From Limnomonas spitsbergensis (lineage: Eukaryota; Chlorophyta; Chlorophyceae; Chlamydomonadales), in assembly GCA_037349105.1 (NCBI GenBank), contig JAYJMM010000041.1, positions 3,348,001 to 3,412,000 on the forward strand: 64,000 bases of DNA, written 5' to 3'. The position numbers and the translations under genes are program-made. Of the stretch, positions 22,283 through 36,500 are shown piece after piece. Each line of letters begins with the position of its first letter. The first letter of the stretch is position 1. The notes under the pieces are model-generated. The model was not told the DNA's origin and ran no database searches. It saw only the letters and a program-made list of their open reading frames with translations.

Positions 22283-24589
22283 ATACAAGAAGAAGCTAGT
22301 TTGAATCCTCATTCATTGATTGCACAAACGGTGCACACCCGATCTCGATTCAAAAGGGCTGTGCGGACAGCAAGGCAAAAGCAGCAACGCGCCCGCACGT
22401 TAGGCATTGATTCGCACAAGAATTGTCAGACTGTTCAAACAGCAGCTGGCAATAAGGGGGGCTGAGCAGGCCAGGGACAGCAAGATCGGCATGCCAGCCA
22501 CCCAGCTGCAACGCGCTGCCACAACCCAGGAGGAGGGAGGTGGATGGCGAGGAGCTGGAAGCAAAGGTGCGCGTGTGAATCAGGGGATAGGTAGGTGCTG
22601 GCAAGGTGGATAACAGGGGACATCTGTCCCGCGGGGACCTGCATGGCTGCATGGGCTTCAGCGTCGGTGGGAGGAGGAGGACGGTGAGCCATGGAATCAG
22701 GACACGCTAGGGCGCCGGCCTAACGCAAAAACGTGACGAAGATCATCAGGATAATGGGCATCATTTGGTAATCACACGCTTTCTGTGCACCGAATGCATG
22801 TATGTTTAAGGTTGCACGACGTGGTCTTCTCTGAATGGGGCCATCATATCAGCAATATGATATGATATGGTATCAGCTTCTCCATGCCTGGGCATGGGTA
22901 TGGTGAATTGGTGGTAATGGGTAGGGAATAGGGCTCTCTGGCCATGGAAGTTGTTATATGCGTTTTCGGGCCCATTTTTTGCAAGCGTGTGGGACACGTG
23001 ATGCATTTCCCATGGAAATGTGGATGCATGGGCGCATGGTGACCCTAGAGCCGTAGGGGTCAGTGGGAGCGCTGGCATGCTGCATGCAACCATGGCAGCA
23101 CCTATGTATGCTGGCTAGCATGTGAATGGGGTCAATGTGATACTTGTCGAATGCATGGGGGTAGAGTAAATGTCGAATGCATGGGGGTAGAGTAAATGTC
23201 GAATGCATGGGGGTAGAGTAAATGTCGAATGCATGGGGGTAGAGTAAATGTCGAATGCATGGGCTTATCATTCTGCAGTTATGTGGCAAAGTAAGTTCTT
23301 GACTTCAAGACATGATATGGTCAAAACACCATATCATATCATATTAGTCTGTAGTATCATATCATATGATATCCATATTGCGCTACCTTGTATATGTTCA
23401 CCGGCTGGCGGCCGGCTAGCTGGTCTCCGATGCGAACAACCGGTACTCATCATCCATCGTATGATACAATTCGAAACCCTACGTAACCCAAGTGTCTTGG
23501 TGTCGCTTACATGTGTGCATGGTGAATCCGCAATTCCATTCTCCCCTGCTACTGTCACCATGCATGGCCTTACGCAACCCGGCCATGGCCTCCAATAGAC
23601 TAACGAGGCATGATACCCGCCCGCCCACCCCATCCTTACCACCATGCGCCATTCCCAACTCCCTGGATCGCATGGCCGATGGCTAACATGACAAACCCAA
23701 TCCTGACCTTGCGCATCCCACATGGTAACACAATCCAGCTGAACCTGTGCCGTATCGAGCCGTATCTTGGCACTTAGGTAACACAATCCAGCTGAACCTG
23801 TGCCGTATCGAGCCGTATCGTGGCACTTAGGTAACACAATCCGGCTGAACCTGTGCCGTATCGAGCCGTATCGTGCTACCTCACGTATCCCATGCAAGGA
23901 TACCACCCTGCTCCTTGAGATAGATGTTGAAAGGGATTAAACCCTCTAGCTCTCTGATTCCCTCTGCCTAAGATAACGGTAACGGCGCGGCGTGGATGTG
24001 GCTTCGGCCCAGGCGCGCCGTAACTCTCACGCATCCCACGTGGCATAGCTTTCTTCCTCTCTTTGCCTAAGATGTCAGTACCAGCCCGCAATAGCACCGC
24101 ACATGTCTGAGAGGTTCAGACTCTACACCTGTTTAAGGACACTCAATTTACCTCGAGCACCGGTATTAAAGCATCACAATCGAAATGTTTACCTTAAACA
24201 TGATACCTTCAGATGCCACCTGAGTCATCAGCATGTCATGGTCGACGGCTCCACCCGTCCCCTACTATAACGTGAAACTAGCACTGCCACAATGGCTAGG
24301 CATCCATGCCGCCCTCAATGATGTCCATGCACCGTCACCCCCCCCCCACCCCCCTGTCGCTTGGCCAGCGTGCATGGCAAATATATATGTTATTCGCGGT
24401 TTCATTTCTACATATGGGATGCGAGAGACCGGCTTCATGCTCCTTGAGGGACTGCATCGTTATCCTGAAACCTTCCTGAACATGTCAGTTCCACGCCACT
24501 CATTTGAAGACCCCATGCAGGCGCAAAATTGAGCGACGCGCATGTTAGTGTAGGCCAGCTTGCCTTGAGAACCTCTTGCTCGTCGTGCC
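22283..24589. other. Intergenic region between divergent genes, with small repeats
   Basis: No supported gene. A 26-bp repeat (GTCGAATGCATGGGGGTAGA core) has four to five copies at 23145-23265. AT-rich palindromic ATATCATATCATAT runs lie at 22845-22880 and 23325-23375. A 53-bp repeat (AACACAATCCAGCTGAACCT core) has three copies at 23716-23880. A SINE-like family 1 copy is at 23978-24071. The last few hundred bases should hold the promoter of the SGNH gene that starts at 24590. Confidence 0.6.
23978..24071 (+). repeat. SINE-like repeat family 1 copy
   Basis: GGTAACGGCGCGGCGTGGAT, GGCTTCGGCCC, ACTCTCACGCATCCCACG and GCATAGCTTTCTTCC match the family consensus. It lies upstream of the SGNH gene. 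Confidence 0.7.
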
Positions 24590-27500
24590 GTGACCTTTCA
24601 GTTGTCCCCAATGAATGCAGATCGGCGCGTCTCAAAGCGAGGACAAAACACTCATGTAGCGCTGATCTTCGCAATGCTCGCTTTGACCATCCTCGCTTGT
24701 GAGGCATGGCCACGCACCCTATGGTCGTCGAAGCCTGCATTCAAAGCCTCTCCGCAGTTTTCATCCATACGATCGTGGTGCCGGCATGAGGAAAGCGTCA
24801 AAGGGCCAATGACACCGCTAAGCAGCGAAAATAGCACCAGTAGAGGTGTGACCTGCAGTGCCGGCTACCAATGGCTGCTGCCTGAGCGCAGCCTGGAGCA
24901 AGGCCTGCATCGTGGGGACCCCAGCCGTATGCGGGCAGCCATGGACAGGTTAATCAACAAACAGGAGAACCTTACTGTAGGCTTCTTGGGTGAGTTGTTT
25001 TCCTCGTACGGGATGGACAAGAGGGGCAGGGATGGACAAGAGGGGCAGGGATGGACAAGAGGGGCAGGGATGGACAAGAGGGGCAGGGATGGACAAGAGG
25101 GGCAGGGATAGACAAGAAGGGCAGGGATGGATCACATGAGTGAGTCTCCAGATAACAGGCAGTCATGAGTAGTAGAGCATGGACAGAAGGACAGACAACT
25201 ACGGCATGCAGGTAGGGGGTTCGGGAAACAACGCGGCGTTGGTCGAGTCTGTGTCCTCACCGTCACCAATTGGAGGCTGTGCTGTAAACAAATATTGGTC
25301 ACACAAGCTACCTCCTTGTTACACATGCTACCTCCCTGTTGCACATGCTACCTCCTTGTTACACATGCTACCTCCTTGTTACACATGCTACCTCCTTGTT
25401 ACACATGCTACCTCCCTGTTGCACATGCTACCTCCCTGTTGCACATGCTACCTCCTTGTTACACATGCTACCTCCCTGTTACACATGCTACCTCCCTGTT
25501 GCACATGCTACCTCCTTGTTACACATGCTACCTCCCTGTTACACATGCTACCTCCTTGTTACACATGGTACCTCCCTGTTGCACATGGTACCTCCCTGTT
25601 ACACATGCTACCTCCTTGTTACACATGCTACCTCCCTGTTACACATGCTACCTCCCTGTTACACATGCTACCTCCCTGTTGCACATGCTACCTCCCTGTT
25701 ACACATGCTACCTCCCTGTTGCACATGCTACCTCCCTGTTACACATGCTACCTCCCTGTTACACATGCTACCTCCTTGTTACACATGCTACCTCCCTGTT
25801 ACACATGCTACCTCCTTGTTACACATGGTACCTCCCTGTTGCACATGCTACCTCCCTGTTGCACATGCTACCTCCCTGTTACACATGCTACCTCCTTGTT
25901 ACACATGCTACCTCCCTGTTACACATGCTACCTCCCTGTTGCACATGCTACCTCCTTGTTACACATGCTACCTCCTTGTTACACATGCTACCTCCCTGTT
26001 ACACATGCTACCTCCTTGTTACACATGCTACCTCCCTGTTGCACATGGTACCTCCCTGTTGCACATGGTACCTCCCTGTTACACATGCTACCTCCCTGTT
26101 GCACATGGTACCTCCCTGTTGCACATGCTACCTCCCTGTTGCACATGGTACCTCCCTGTTGCACATGGTACCTCCCTGTTACACATGGTACCTACCTGTT
26201 GCACATGGTACATCCCTGTTACACATGCTACCTCCCTGTTACACATGCTACCTCCCTGTTGCACATGCTACCTCCCTGTTGCACATGGTACCTCCCTGTT
26301 ACACATGGTACCTCCCTGTTGCACATGGTACCTCCCTGTTGCACATGCTACCTTCCTGTTACACATGGTACCTCCCTGTTACACATGGTACCTCCCTGTT
26401 GCACATGGTACCTCCCTGTTACACATGGTACCTCCCTGTTACACATGCTACCTCCCTGTTACACATGGTACCTCCCTGTTGCACATGGTACCTGTAACAC
26501 CCAATGCTCTCGTTGCAACCGTCCAACCGTCCACATCTCCCATCCTCTACTTGCAGTTGGTCTGCCACACCTTGTCTCCCACCTCCCTTGCCAGGAGGGA
26601 GCATCACGGAGGGAGGTTATTTATCTAGTATTTCGGAGCCTAAGAATGTCAGCAAGTCCTGGCCGGATTGGACGATGGAAGTGCTGACACAGCACCTGGA
26701 CAAAGGAGTGGCACAGCGTGTCACCAAAGTCAATGGGGCTATTAGGTAATGGTTTTTAGTAGCTCACCTAGTGCTACGGCCAAACGGGTGTCTCCCTTAA
26801 TCCACGCCTCAGGGCGAATCGTTTATTTAATTATTTATTAACTTATTTATGGTCAAGGGTGCAGGATTTAGGGTAAGGGGTTGGGTTACAGGCTTTCACC
26901 ATACACGATAACGTCTACATCCTGAATGTTTTGCTACGCGCGTACAGAAAACTTCCAAGTATGAGGGCCAGGTTTATGGCACTGGTCTTCACATGAACAA
27001 GGATACCAATTTGGGCAAAGGGTCTGAACCATAAACGTTTCCCCAAAGAGAATATAGCTACCAGCTAACGAGGGCAATGTTTAGGGTATGAGTATAGGGT
27101 TACAGGATTGGGCCTTCACTGTACACACCTCACACTTTACACTAAATATTTCACACTGTATACTACACATTTCACTAGGACCCCACCATGAACTTGAACA
27201 TTCAAGTGAGTATGTTCATGATGTTGAGGTTTCAGGGCTGAGGGTGAGGGTTCAGGCCCTTGACTCTCCAAGGTTACCCATTTGGGTTTAGTGTATAAAC
27301 GGGTTTGGGGTCAAACCCTAAATAAACCCATTGCCAACGTTAAGATGTCCATGAAGTAAGGAGAGCGTGGTCCATTCATGGATGTGCATGTAGTGCATGG
27401 CAAGATAGGTGCCAGTTCTGTTACCAGATCCTTGCACATTCGACTCCATCAATTGTGCTGTGAAGTACTTAAACAATACCAGAACAATGCATGATGAATG

Positions 27501-30500
27501 ACATAAACCTTCTAGGGGGGGGGGGGGGGGGGAGCAAGGGGGTGAAGGGGGGGGGAGGAGCAAGGGGGTGAAGGGGGGGGGAGCAAGGGGGTGAAAGGGG
27601 GGGGAGGAGCAAGGGGGGGAAGGGGGGGGGGGGGGAGGAGCAAGGGGGTGAAAGGGGGGGAGGGGGGAAGGGGGGGAAGGGGGGGGGGAGGAGCAAGGGG
27701 GGGAAGGGGGGGGAGGAGCAAGGGGGTGAAGGGGGGGGGGGGGGAGCAAGGGGGTGAAGGGGGGGGGGGGAGCAAGGGGGTGAAGGGGGGGGGGGCAAGG
27801 GGGTGAAAGGGGGGGGGGGAGCAAGGGGGTGAAGGGGGGGGGGAGGAGCAAGGGGGTGAAAGGGGGGGGGGGGGGAGCAAGGGGGTGAAGGGGGGGGGGG
27901 GCAAGGGGGTGAAAGGGGGGGGGGGGAGGGGGGGGGGGGGGGAGCAAGGGGGGGAAGGGGGGGGGGAGGAGCAAGGGGGGGGAGCAAGGGGGGGGGGGAG
28001 CAAGGGGGTGAAGGGGGGGGGGGGGGGGCAAGGGGGGGAAGGGGGGGGGGGGGGGGCAAGGGGGTGAAGGGGGGGGGGGGGGGCAAGGGGGGGAAGGGGG
28101 GGGGGAGGAGCAAGGGGGGGGAGCAAGGGGGGGGGGGAGCAAGGGGGTGAAGGGGGGGGGGGGGGGGCAAGGGGGGGAAGGGGGGGGGGGGGGGGGCAAG
28201 GGGGTGCAGTTCTTTAACAATACCAGAACAATGCATAATGAATGACATCAACCTCCTAGGACCAACACTTGTAATGCCTGATGTGCAGTGCGACAAAATC
28301 AGACTTCTTTGCGCTCTGCCACCATCAGCGTATGGTGTCTAATGTGGACATAGTGTTCCTGGAGTTTGCAATCAACGACGGAGACAATAGGGGAGGACTG
28401 GACGGCTACTTGGAGCGCCTGCTGCGCACCATGCTAAGGTAAGCAAAATGTTATGTTCCACCATGTTGCCATGTCCCACCCGGTGGCCCCCTACTTTGCC
28501 TGTCACCCTGAACCCTGTGCAGGTACAAGCATAGGCCAGCTGTTGTCATGGTCAACAGCTACAGCTGGTTTGCCAATTGTTACAAGGAAGGAATGAACCG
28601 CAGCCATTGGGGCCAATACCTAGGCCACCGTGGTGGATTGGATCAGCGTTACTCTGAGATCAGCCGTTTTTATAAGATCCCTATCGCCAGCGTGCGCGGC
28701 TGCTGCTATGACTTGATGCAGAAAGGTGGGTGCTTGCTGAGTGGAGGGCAGCTGGCCAGCTGGGTGGGAGGGGTCCGGCGTTGTGTATAATTGTGGAATA
28801 CGGGCTGTTGATATGCTTTTCGGGGTTTGGTATTTGATAGGTTTCCGCGTAATTCCTTGGGGAGTGTCTCACTTGGTGGGTGTTGTGTGCGTGATGACGT
28901 ATGCAGTGTGAGTTTCCATTTTTTTTCCAGTGAGCTATGCTGGTGCGATTAATGGCGGCTTGACCTGCTTGATCCCTGTTTTAAAGGCTCGTGAGTGCCC
29001 AATCGTTCAGTTGGGAGACAGGAAAGAAGAAGGGGGGGGGGTAGGGTGGAAAGGGGGTGGGAAAGGGGAAACAGGGGGGGTAGGGTGGAAAGGGGGCAGG
29101 AAAGGGGAAACAGGGGGGGTAGGGTGGAAAGGGGGCGGGAAAGGGGAAACAGGGGGGGTAGGGTGGAAAGGGGGCGAGAAAGGGGAAACAGGGGGGGTAG
29201 GGTGGAAAGGGGGCAGGAAAGGGGAAACAGGGGGGTAGGGTGGAAAGGGGGCGAGAAAGGGGAAACAGGGGGGGTAGGGTGGAAAGGGGGCAGGAAAGGG
29301 GAAACAGGGGGGGTAGGGTGGAAAGGGGGAGGGAAAGGGGAAATAGGGGGGTAGGGTGGAAAGGGGGCAGGAAAGGGGAAACAGGGGGGGTAGGGTGGAA
29401 AGGGGGCAGGAAAGGGGAAACAGGGGGGGTAGGGTGGAAAGGGGGCAGGAAAGGGGAAACAGGGGGGGTAGGGTGGAAAGGGGGCGGGAAAGGGGAAACA
29501 GGGGGGGTAGGGTGGAAAGGGGGAGGGAAAGGGGAAACAGGGGGGGTAGGTTGGAAAGGGGGCAGGAAAGGGGAAACAGGGGGGGTAGGGTGGAAAGGGG
29601 GAGGGAAAGGGGAAACAGGGGGGGTAGGGTGGAAAGGGGGCAGGAAAGGGGAAACAGGGGGGGTAGGGTGGAGAGGGGGAGGGAAAGGGGAAACAGGGGG
29701 GGTAGGGTGGAAAGGGGGAGGGAAAGGGGAAACAGGGGGGGTAGGGTGGAAAGGGGGCAGGAAAGGGGAAACAGGGGGGGTAGGGTGGAAAGGGGAAGGG
29801 AAAGGGGAAACAGGGGGGGTAGGGTGGAAAGGGGGAGGGAAAGGGGAAACAGGGGGGGTAGGGTGGAAAGGGGGCAGGAAAGGGGAAACAGGGGGGGTAG
29901 GGTGGAAAGGGGGCAGGAAAGGGGAAACAGGGGGGGTAGGGTGGAAAGGGGGAGGGAAAGGGGAAATAGGGGGGGTAGGGTGGAAAGGGGGTGGGAAAGG
30001 GGAAACAGGGGGGGTAGGGTGGAAAGGGGGAGGGAAAGGGGAAGCAGGGATACATTGGGGGGGGGAGGGTTCAAGGCTATGGGTTCATGGGTAGGGATAT
30101 GGGGGGTAGGGTGGAAAGGGGGCGGGAAAGGGGAAACAGGGGGGGTAGGGTGGAAAGGGGGAGGGAAAGGGGAAATAGGGGGGTAGGGTGGAAAGGGGGC
30201 AGGAAAGGGGAAATAGGGGAGATTAGTTCAGAGACGAAAGACTGGACATGAAGGGAAGTCCACCAAAGGATTGCTCACCTTTCAGGATTGCTCACCTTTC
30301 AGGATTGCTCACCTTTCAGGGTTGCTCACCTAGTGGTACGGCCGAACGGATGCCTGCCTTAATCCATGCGACAGCGTGTATTTTTTTTTCAAGCCCATAT
30401 TTCCTTGAAACGTTCTCAACGTTGTCTGTGGAAATCTATTTTCCTGGACTTATTTTAGGCTGTGACGGCGGAGGCTCAGGAGGCAAGCACCCCAATCAGC

Positions 30501-33500
30501 AGCTTTGGGTTAAGGGTTTAGGGCTAGGGTTGCGTATCATGAACCCCGTGTTCATGATACGCGGACGGCCTTTGATTAGGCCTTGACAGCTGACAGCAAC
30601 CGCAGCAGCCTCATCCTCTGGGAGTCAAATACAGTTCTGTGTGCAGTGGTTGTTTAAACGTCGTTCATTACTATCGTTTGAACATTGCTCATGATCGTTT
30701 TAGTGTTGCCGCACTGGTATCCCTTGGAAGTTCGCACTAATACATGCCCCCAAATTGCTCCCAAATAACCGGTTAAGTCATCGTTGACACCCAAATTTCC
30801 TTAAATTGCCCCCAAATTAAACTCGATTGTTGTAGCATTGTCGTACTGGTATCCCTTGGAAGCTCGCAAAACTCCTGACCCCCACCTCTCACCTGTCTGT
30901 GTGGAAGGCTCCTGACCCCCACCTCTCACCTGTCTGTTTGGAAGGCTCCTGACCCCCACCTCTCACCTGTCTGTTTGGAAGGCTCCTGACCCCCACATCT
31001 CACCTGTCTGTGTGGAAGGCTCCTGACCCCCACCTCTCACCTGTCTGTTTGGAAGGCTCCTGACCCCCACATCTCACCTGTCTGTGTGGAAGGCTCCTGA
31101 CCCCCACCTCTCACCTGTCTGTTTGGAAGGATCCTGACCCCCACCTCTCACCTGTCTGTGTGGAAGGCTCCTGACCCCCACCTCTCACCTGTCTGTTTGG
31201 AAGGCTCCTGACCCCCACCTCTCACCTGTCTGTTTGGAAGGCTCCTGACCCCCACATCTCACCTGTCTGTTTGGAAGGCTCCTGACCCCCACCTCTCACC
31301 TGTCTGTTTGGAAGGATCCTGACCCCCACCTCTCACCAGTCTGTGTGGGAGGCTCCTGACCCCCACCTCTCACCTGTCTGTTTGGAAGGCTCCTGACCCC
31401 CACCTCTCACCTGTCTGTTTGGAAGGCTCCTGACCCCCACCTCCTACCTGTCTGTTTGGAAAGCTCTCGACCCCCACCTCTCACCTGTCTGTTGCGAAGG
31501 CTCCTGACCCCCACCTCTCACCTGTCTATTTGGAAGGCTCCTGACCCCCACCTCTCACCTGTCTGTTTGGAAGGCTCCTGACCTCCACCTCCCACCTGCC
31601 TCATGAAGGTGTTGATGGCTTTCTTGTGACCCGGCCGCTCATCATGCACATGGACTGCTTCCCTGAGGAGATCAAATCCGGCCAAGTCGACAGGGACTTA
31701 TCTCTGGCGTCACACGTTAGTGCAACGGGGGGTGGGGGGCAGGGTTTAAGGTTCAGGGTTTAGGGTCCATCGTTGATTGGAGTGGATTAAATGTTGAAGG
31801 GCCTCTGGGCACCCATCTGTCCACTACTGAGCCCATGGGGACCTAAACCTGACCAACCTGCAGTTGACTACCTAAGTGTCCCGGCTAGCTACACAGGGTC
31901 CCCATGGCTGTAGGGTTTAGGCTGGATGCAGCTGAATTGCAGCTTGATGGACCCTATAATTTGCAATGATGTCGTCATTTGACTTCTCAGATGGCAGTTT
32001 GAAGGCGTTTTGATGACCAGTGCTGTGCGATTCCGCCACACGTCAGAAATCTCGCCAGTAGTTCCTGCCCCTTCGCTACGCAGGTCGGCCGCAGCAAGGA
32101 CCATAATGGGCATGTCCTTGATTTGTTCCCCTAGTGGTGTAGTGGTCAAGGGGCCACCAGGCAGGTCGTCAACGATCGTATCACTAGGCAAGAGTGCAAG
32201 AATGCAATTACCTAATGCTACGGCGGAACGGATGCCTTCCTTAATCCACGCCCCAGGGCGTATATCTTCCGTACGTACCGAATACAGTAGCCGTGAATCC
32301 ACAGTTCTTATACAGCCGAGCTTGCTGAAATGCTACCCTTGTGAACCCTAAATTCTCAACCCTAATGAATGGAGCTTGTACATTAAGTTAGCCCGTCCAC
32401 CAAATACGGAAGGCAGTTCGGCTTCGGCCAGCTGGATTTTGAAGATCTTTTACCCTATAGTGCACAGGCCCTCACTCCATTCCACTCAGCCCTCACTCCA
32501 TTCCACTCAGCCCTCACTCCATTCCACTCAGCCCTCACTCCATTCCACTCTGTCCTCACTCCATGCCACTCTGTCCTCACTCCATGCCACTCAGCCCTCA
32601 CTCCATGCCACTCTGTCCTCACTCCATGCCACTCAGCCCTCACTCCATGCCACTCTGTCCTCAACAGCCAGGTTGCACGCTCATGTAGTCGTCCCTCATA
32701 CCCTCAGCATTCAATTGGCACCTTCATCTGATGGAAACTGCCCCATCTGCCTCCCTTCTTGCTTCAACTCCCTCCTGGAGATATGGGCGCTATGTCTCAC
32801 CGTGCCCCCCGCCATTCCACCCTGTCGCGCTTGCCTGGCTCCTCTGTTTCCAGAACTGTCCCTGAGGCGAGGAAGTGATTATCGCAGGTTTTTTACAATG
32901 ACATCACCCACCCTGCGGGTCAGACGGGCAACCGGGCCATTGGAGAGATGGCAGCAGCGCTCATGCTGAACGCGGCAGCAGGCTTGGTGCTTGACGGCTT
33001 GGCGTATACTAAAGAAGAGGACGCTCGAGTTCACGTGAGTACATCTAGACTGCCACTGCAGGTTTGGAACTAGATCAATTGACAAATATCAGTGAGGACA
33101 AGTCCCCGGTTCAGGTCATTGGGTGGGTCCGTGTTGAATGTTGTAGCAGATAGAGTGGGGGCTAAAGGTCAAACGACGAATAACGATAAGGACAAGGTTC
33201 ACGCCTGGCCCCAGTATATGCGGGATAAGAATGTCTTGAGCGGGCTAACCTACCAACCTGGATAGAGCTGCTGTGGGTCGAGCGGTTCTCACGCCTCCTG
33301 CTTCGGCGGAGGAGTAGTCTTTCTTTCTTTTTTGTGGGGTAAGGTTCAAGCCTGCTCTAGACCTATTTTGGAGGCTGTCTGGGATACCATTTTTTGGCCG
33401 ACAAGTACTTCACCAAAGGGGGCCTACAGCTGTGGGCCTTCAGCTGGGGGACCAAGCAACAGGACCTGATGTACCAGATTGCCCATGGGTTGTAGCTGAA

Positions 33501-36500
33501 AGGTAGCTGAAAGGTAGCTGAAGGTCAACCAAAGCGCACTTGTGACCTAATGAGGCGCATGCGTGGCTGAGTGGGCGCATGATAAGGTTGAGGATTTGTT
33601 TGGGGTTTGATTTCCGTCAGCCCCTCCCAGGATGTTACGAGTGCTCTACACGATCAGTGCACGGGGTTTGCCCATTAATGATCATTGATTACATAGGACT
33701 TCGTTTGCAGAGGCTTGCCCGTCACCATGTTGTTTGTTGGCAGGCGGAGCTCTCACCGCCCCTAAACCCTAAGGGATGGGAACACGCACAAAACACCTGC
33801 TTCATGGAGGAGGTATGGGGCTAGGGCTGGGGCTAGGGCTGAGGCTGGGGCTAGGGCAGGGGCTAGGGCTGGGCTAGGGCAAGGGCTAAGGCTAGGGCTA
33901 GGGCTGAGGCTGGGGCTAGGGCTGAGGCTGGGGCTAGGGCAGGGGCTAGGGCTGAGGCTAGGGCTAGGGCTGGGGCTAGGGCTAAGGCTGGGGCTGGGGC
34001 TAAGGCTGGGGCTAGGGCTAGGGCTGGGGTTGGGGCGAGGGCTAAGGCTAGGGCTGGGGTTGGGGCGAGGGCTAAGGCTAGGGCTGGGGTTGGGGCGAGG
34101 GCTAGGGCTAGGGCTCTACCTGCCTCTCTGTCTGCCTGTTTATCTGCTTGCCCACCAGTCTGCCTGTCAGTGTGTGTGTGGGAATGTGTTTCAGTCTGCC
34201 TGCCAGCCTACCTGTCTGTCCGTCTGTCTGACCTGGTTATCAACACGGGACTAATGCTGCTGCTGTGTGCTCAGCTGGAAAGAATGGCAGTCTCTGTGAG
34301 TGGTTGGTCTTGGACAGATGAAGGCAGGAGGAAGTGGGGCTGGATGTCCGACATACCGGGGTCGACGCTGGCTATCAAAGTGCATGCAGTGCTGCCCCAT
34401 GCGAGCATGCGGGACGAGTCGGGGAAATTGTCTCAGGTATGTGTGGGAGCGTGGGCAGGAAGTGTGAACCCCAACAGGCAACAATCAGAACATTGTTAGG
34501 ATCAGAGGAGTGTTAGGATTTTATTATCACAGCCAGCAGTGATATTTACCTCCTGGTTGGGCCCAACCAGCAGTGATATTTAAACCTGGTTGGGCCCAAC
34601 CAGCAGTGATATTTAAACCCTGGTTGGGCCCAACCAGCAGTGATATTTAAACCCTGGTTGGGCCCAACCAGCAGTGATATTTAAACCCTGGTTGGGCCCA
34701 ACCAGCAGTGATGCTTAAACCCTGGTTGGGCCCAACCAGCAGTGATACTTAAACCCTGGTTGGGCCCAACCAGCAATGATACTTAAACCCTGGTTGGGCC
34801 CAACCAGCAGTGATGCTTAAACCCTAGTTGGGCCCAACCAGCAGTGATGCTTAAACCCTGGTTGGGCCCAACCAGCTGTGATGCTTAAACCCTGGTTGGG
34901 CCCAACCAGCAGTGATGCTTAAACCCTGGTTGGGCCCAACCAGCAGTGATACTTAAACCCTGGTTGGGCCCAACCAGCAGTGATGCTTAAACCCTGGTTG
35001 GGCCCAACCAGCAGTGATGCTTAAACCCTGGTTGGGCCCAACCAGCAGTGATACTTAAACCCTAGTTGGGCCCAACCAGCAGTGATGCTTAAACCCTGGT
35101 TGGGCCCAACCAGCAGTGATGCTTAAACCCTGGTTGGGCCCAACCAGCAGTGATGCTTAAACCCTGGTTGGGCCCAACCAGCAGTGATGCTTAAACCCTG
35201 GTTGGGCCCAACCAGCAGTGATGCTTAAACCCTGGTTGGGCCCAACCAGCAGTGATGCTTAAACCCTGGTTGGGCCCAACCAGCAGTGATGCTTACCTCT
35301 TGCAGCTGTTTTCTTTACTCTCACGCCTCCCTCGTGGCGTAGCTTTATTTCTTTCTTTAAGCCTGCAGGTATTGCACCCCCATTGTAGCTGATCTCTCTT
35401 GACTGCATGTAGTCTTGTGCACATGTCATTTTGGTTATATTTCGGATGCAGCCTTGGCCCCTGGCCGCACTGTTTATTTCCCGAACCCTCACTCTTGCGC
35501 GATGCACAGCCCGGCTGATTTCTCTCTTGCGTACATTCCATCCTGACTTGAGCTGATGGCTTGTCATGTGAAGGTCGGCATCAATATCCGCTACCTACGC
35601 AGCTACCAGCACATGGGCAAGGCAGCCATTGACTGCGAATCTGGCTGCATGTGCAACAAGACCATCATTAACGCGTATGCACCCTTACCCAAGGTGAGGT
35701 TTGTAGTCAAGTTTTCAAGTTGAAGCCAGGGAGCTTTGTTATCTAGAAGGTAGGTAAGTAACTTTGACCACTCGATGAGCTTTGTCTCATTGAAGGCAGG
35801 TGGAACCGGCAGACCCGTGGACCCTAGAAACCCTTGGAACCGGCAGACCCCTGGACCCCTGGACCCCAGAAACCCCTTTGAACCGGCAGACCCCTGGACC
35901 CCAGAAATTCGAAGCAAAAACTCAGAAAGACCATGGTCTCGGCGCCAGGGGCCATGCAAAGAAATAAAGAAAGCTACGCCCCGTGGGAGGCGTGAGAGTT
36001 AAGGAAACAGCGTAGTCTGGGCCGGAGCCACATCCGCGCCGTTACCGAGACCATGCAGTGTTTATAACATCCGTGGCTTGTCCTGTCTGTGTATGTTTCA
36101 GAGGCAGGTCATGGGCTCGTCGGCTTGAACGATTGCAGTTAATGATGAGGTCCAGGATGGCACTGTTGCAGAGCCAGGGGCGCGGTTCAAGCCTAATTTC
36201 TTGACCCTCACTAGAAGGGCAGAGATGATTTCAGGTCAAACTGGTCAAACTGGTCGACTATCAAGAGGCCGGTAGCAACTCAGCCAGAGACTAAGCATAG
36301 GACTGTTGCTCAAATGAATCAGCCACAGACTCGCCTGGGGGCCCAGCCTCCGGCCGATGCCCGGCCTCCTCTTCATGCTCCTTCGTATCTCATGCTGAAA
36401 AGGAGGCGGGGGGGGAGGAGGAGGTTTAGGATTCTGATGCCGACCTGAGCAGGGATCATTTGGTATACCCGCGCCACGATAAGACTGTTTGAGTAGGCTT

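Noticed and set aside
25179..26687. A 500-codon ORF rich in CYLPVTHATSLLHMLPP
   Set aside because: A pure by-product of the 20-bp array in SGNH intron 1. The exon 2 portion inside it is used in a different frame.
27119..27180. Real telomere or chromosome end
   Set aside because: TTTAGGG-like words are scattered, degenerate and inside introns here; the 59505-59940 run is also too degenerate.
28949..30074. Pro/Phe-rich minus-strand ORFs of over 350 codons
   Set aside because: Antisense of the 39-bp array, open only because the period is a multiple of three.
34540..35295. CRISPR-like array
   Set aside because: Units are contiguous with no unique spacers, and the context is a eukaryotic intron. 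The same holds for the arrays at 25308, 55785 and 58298.
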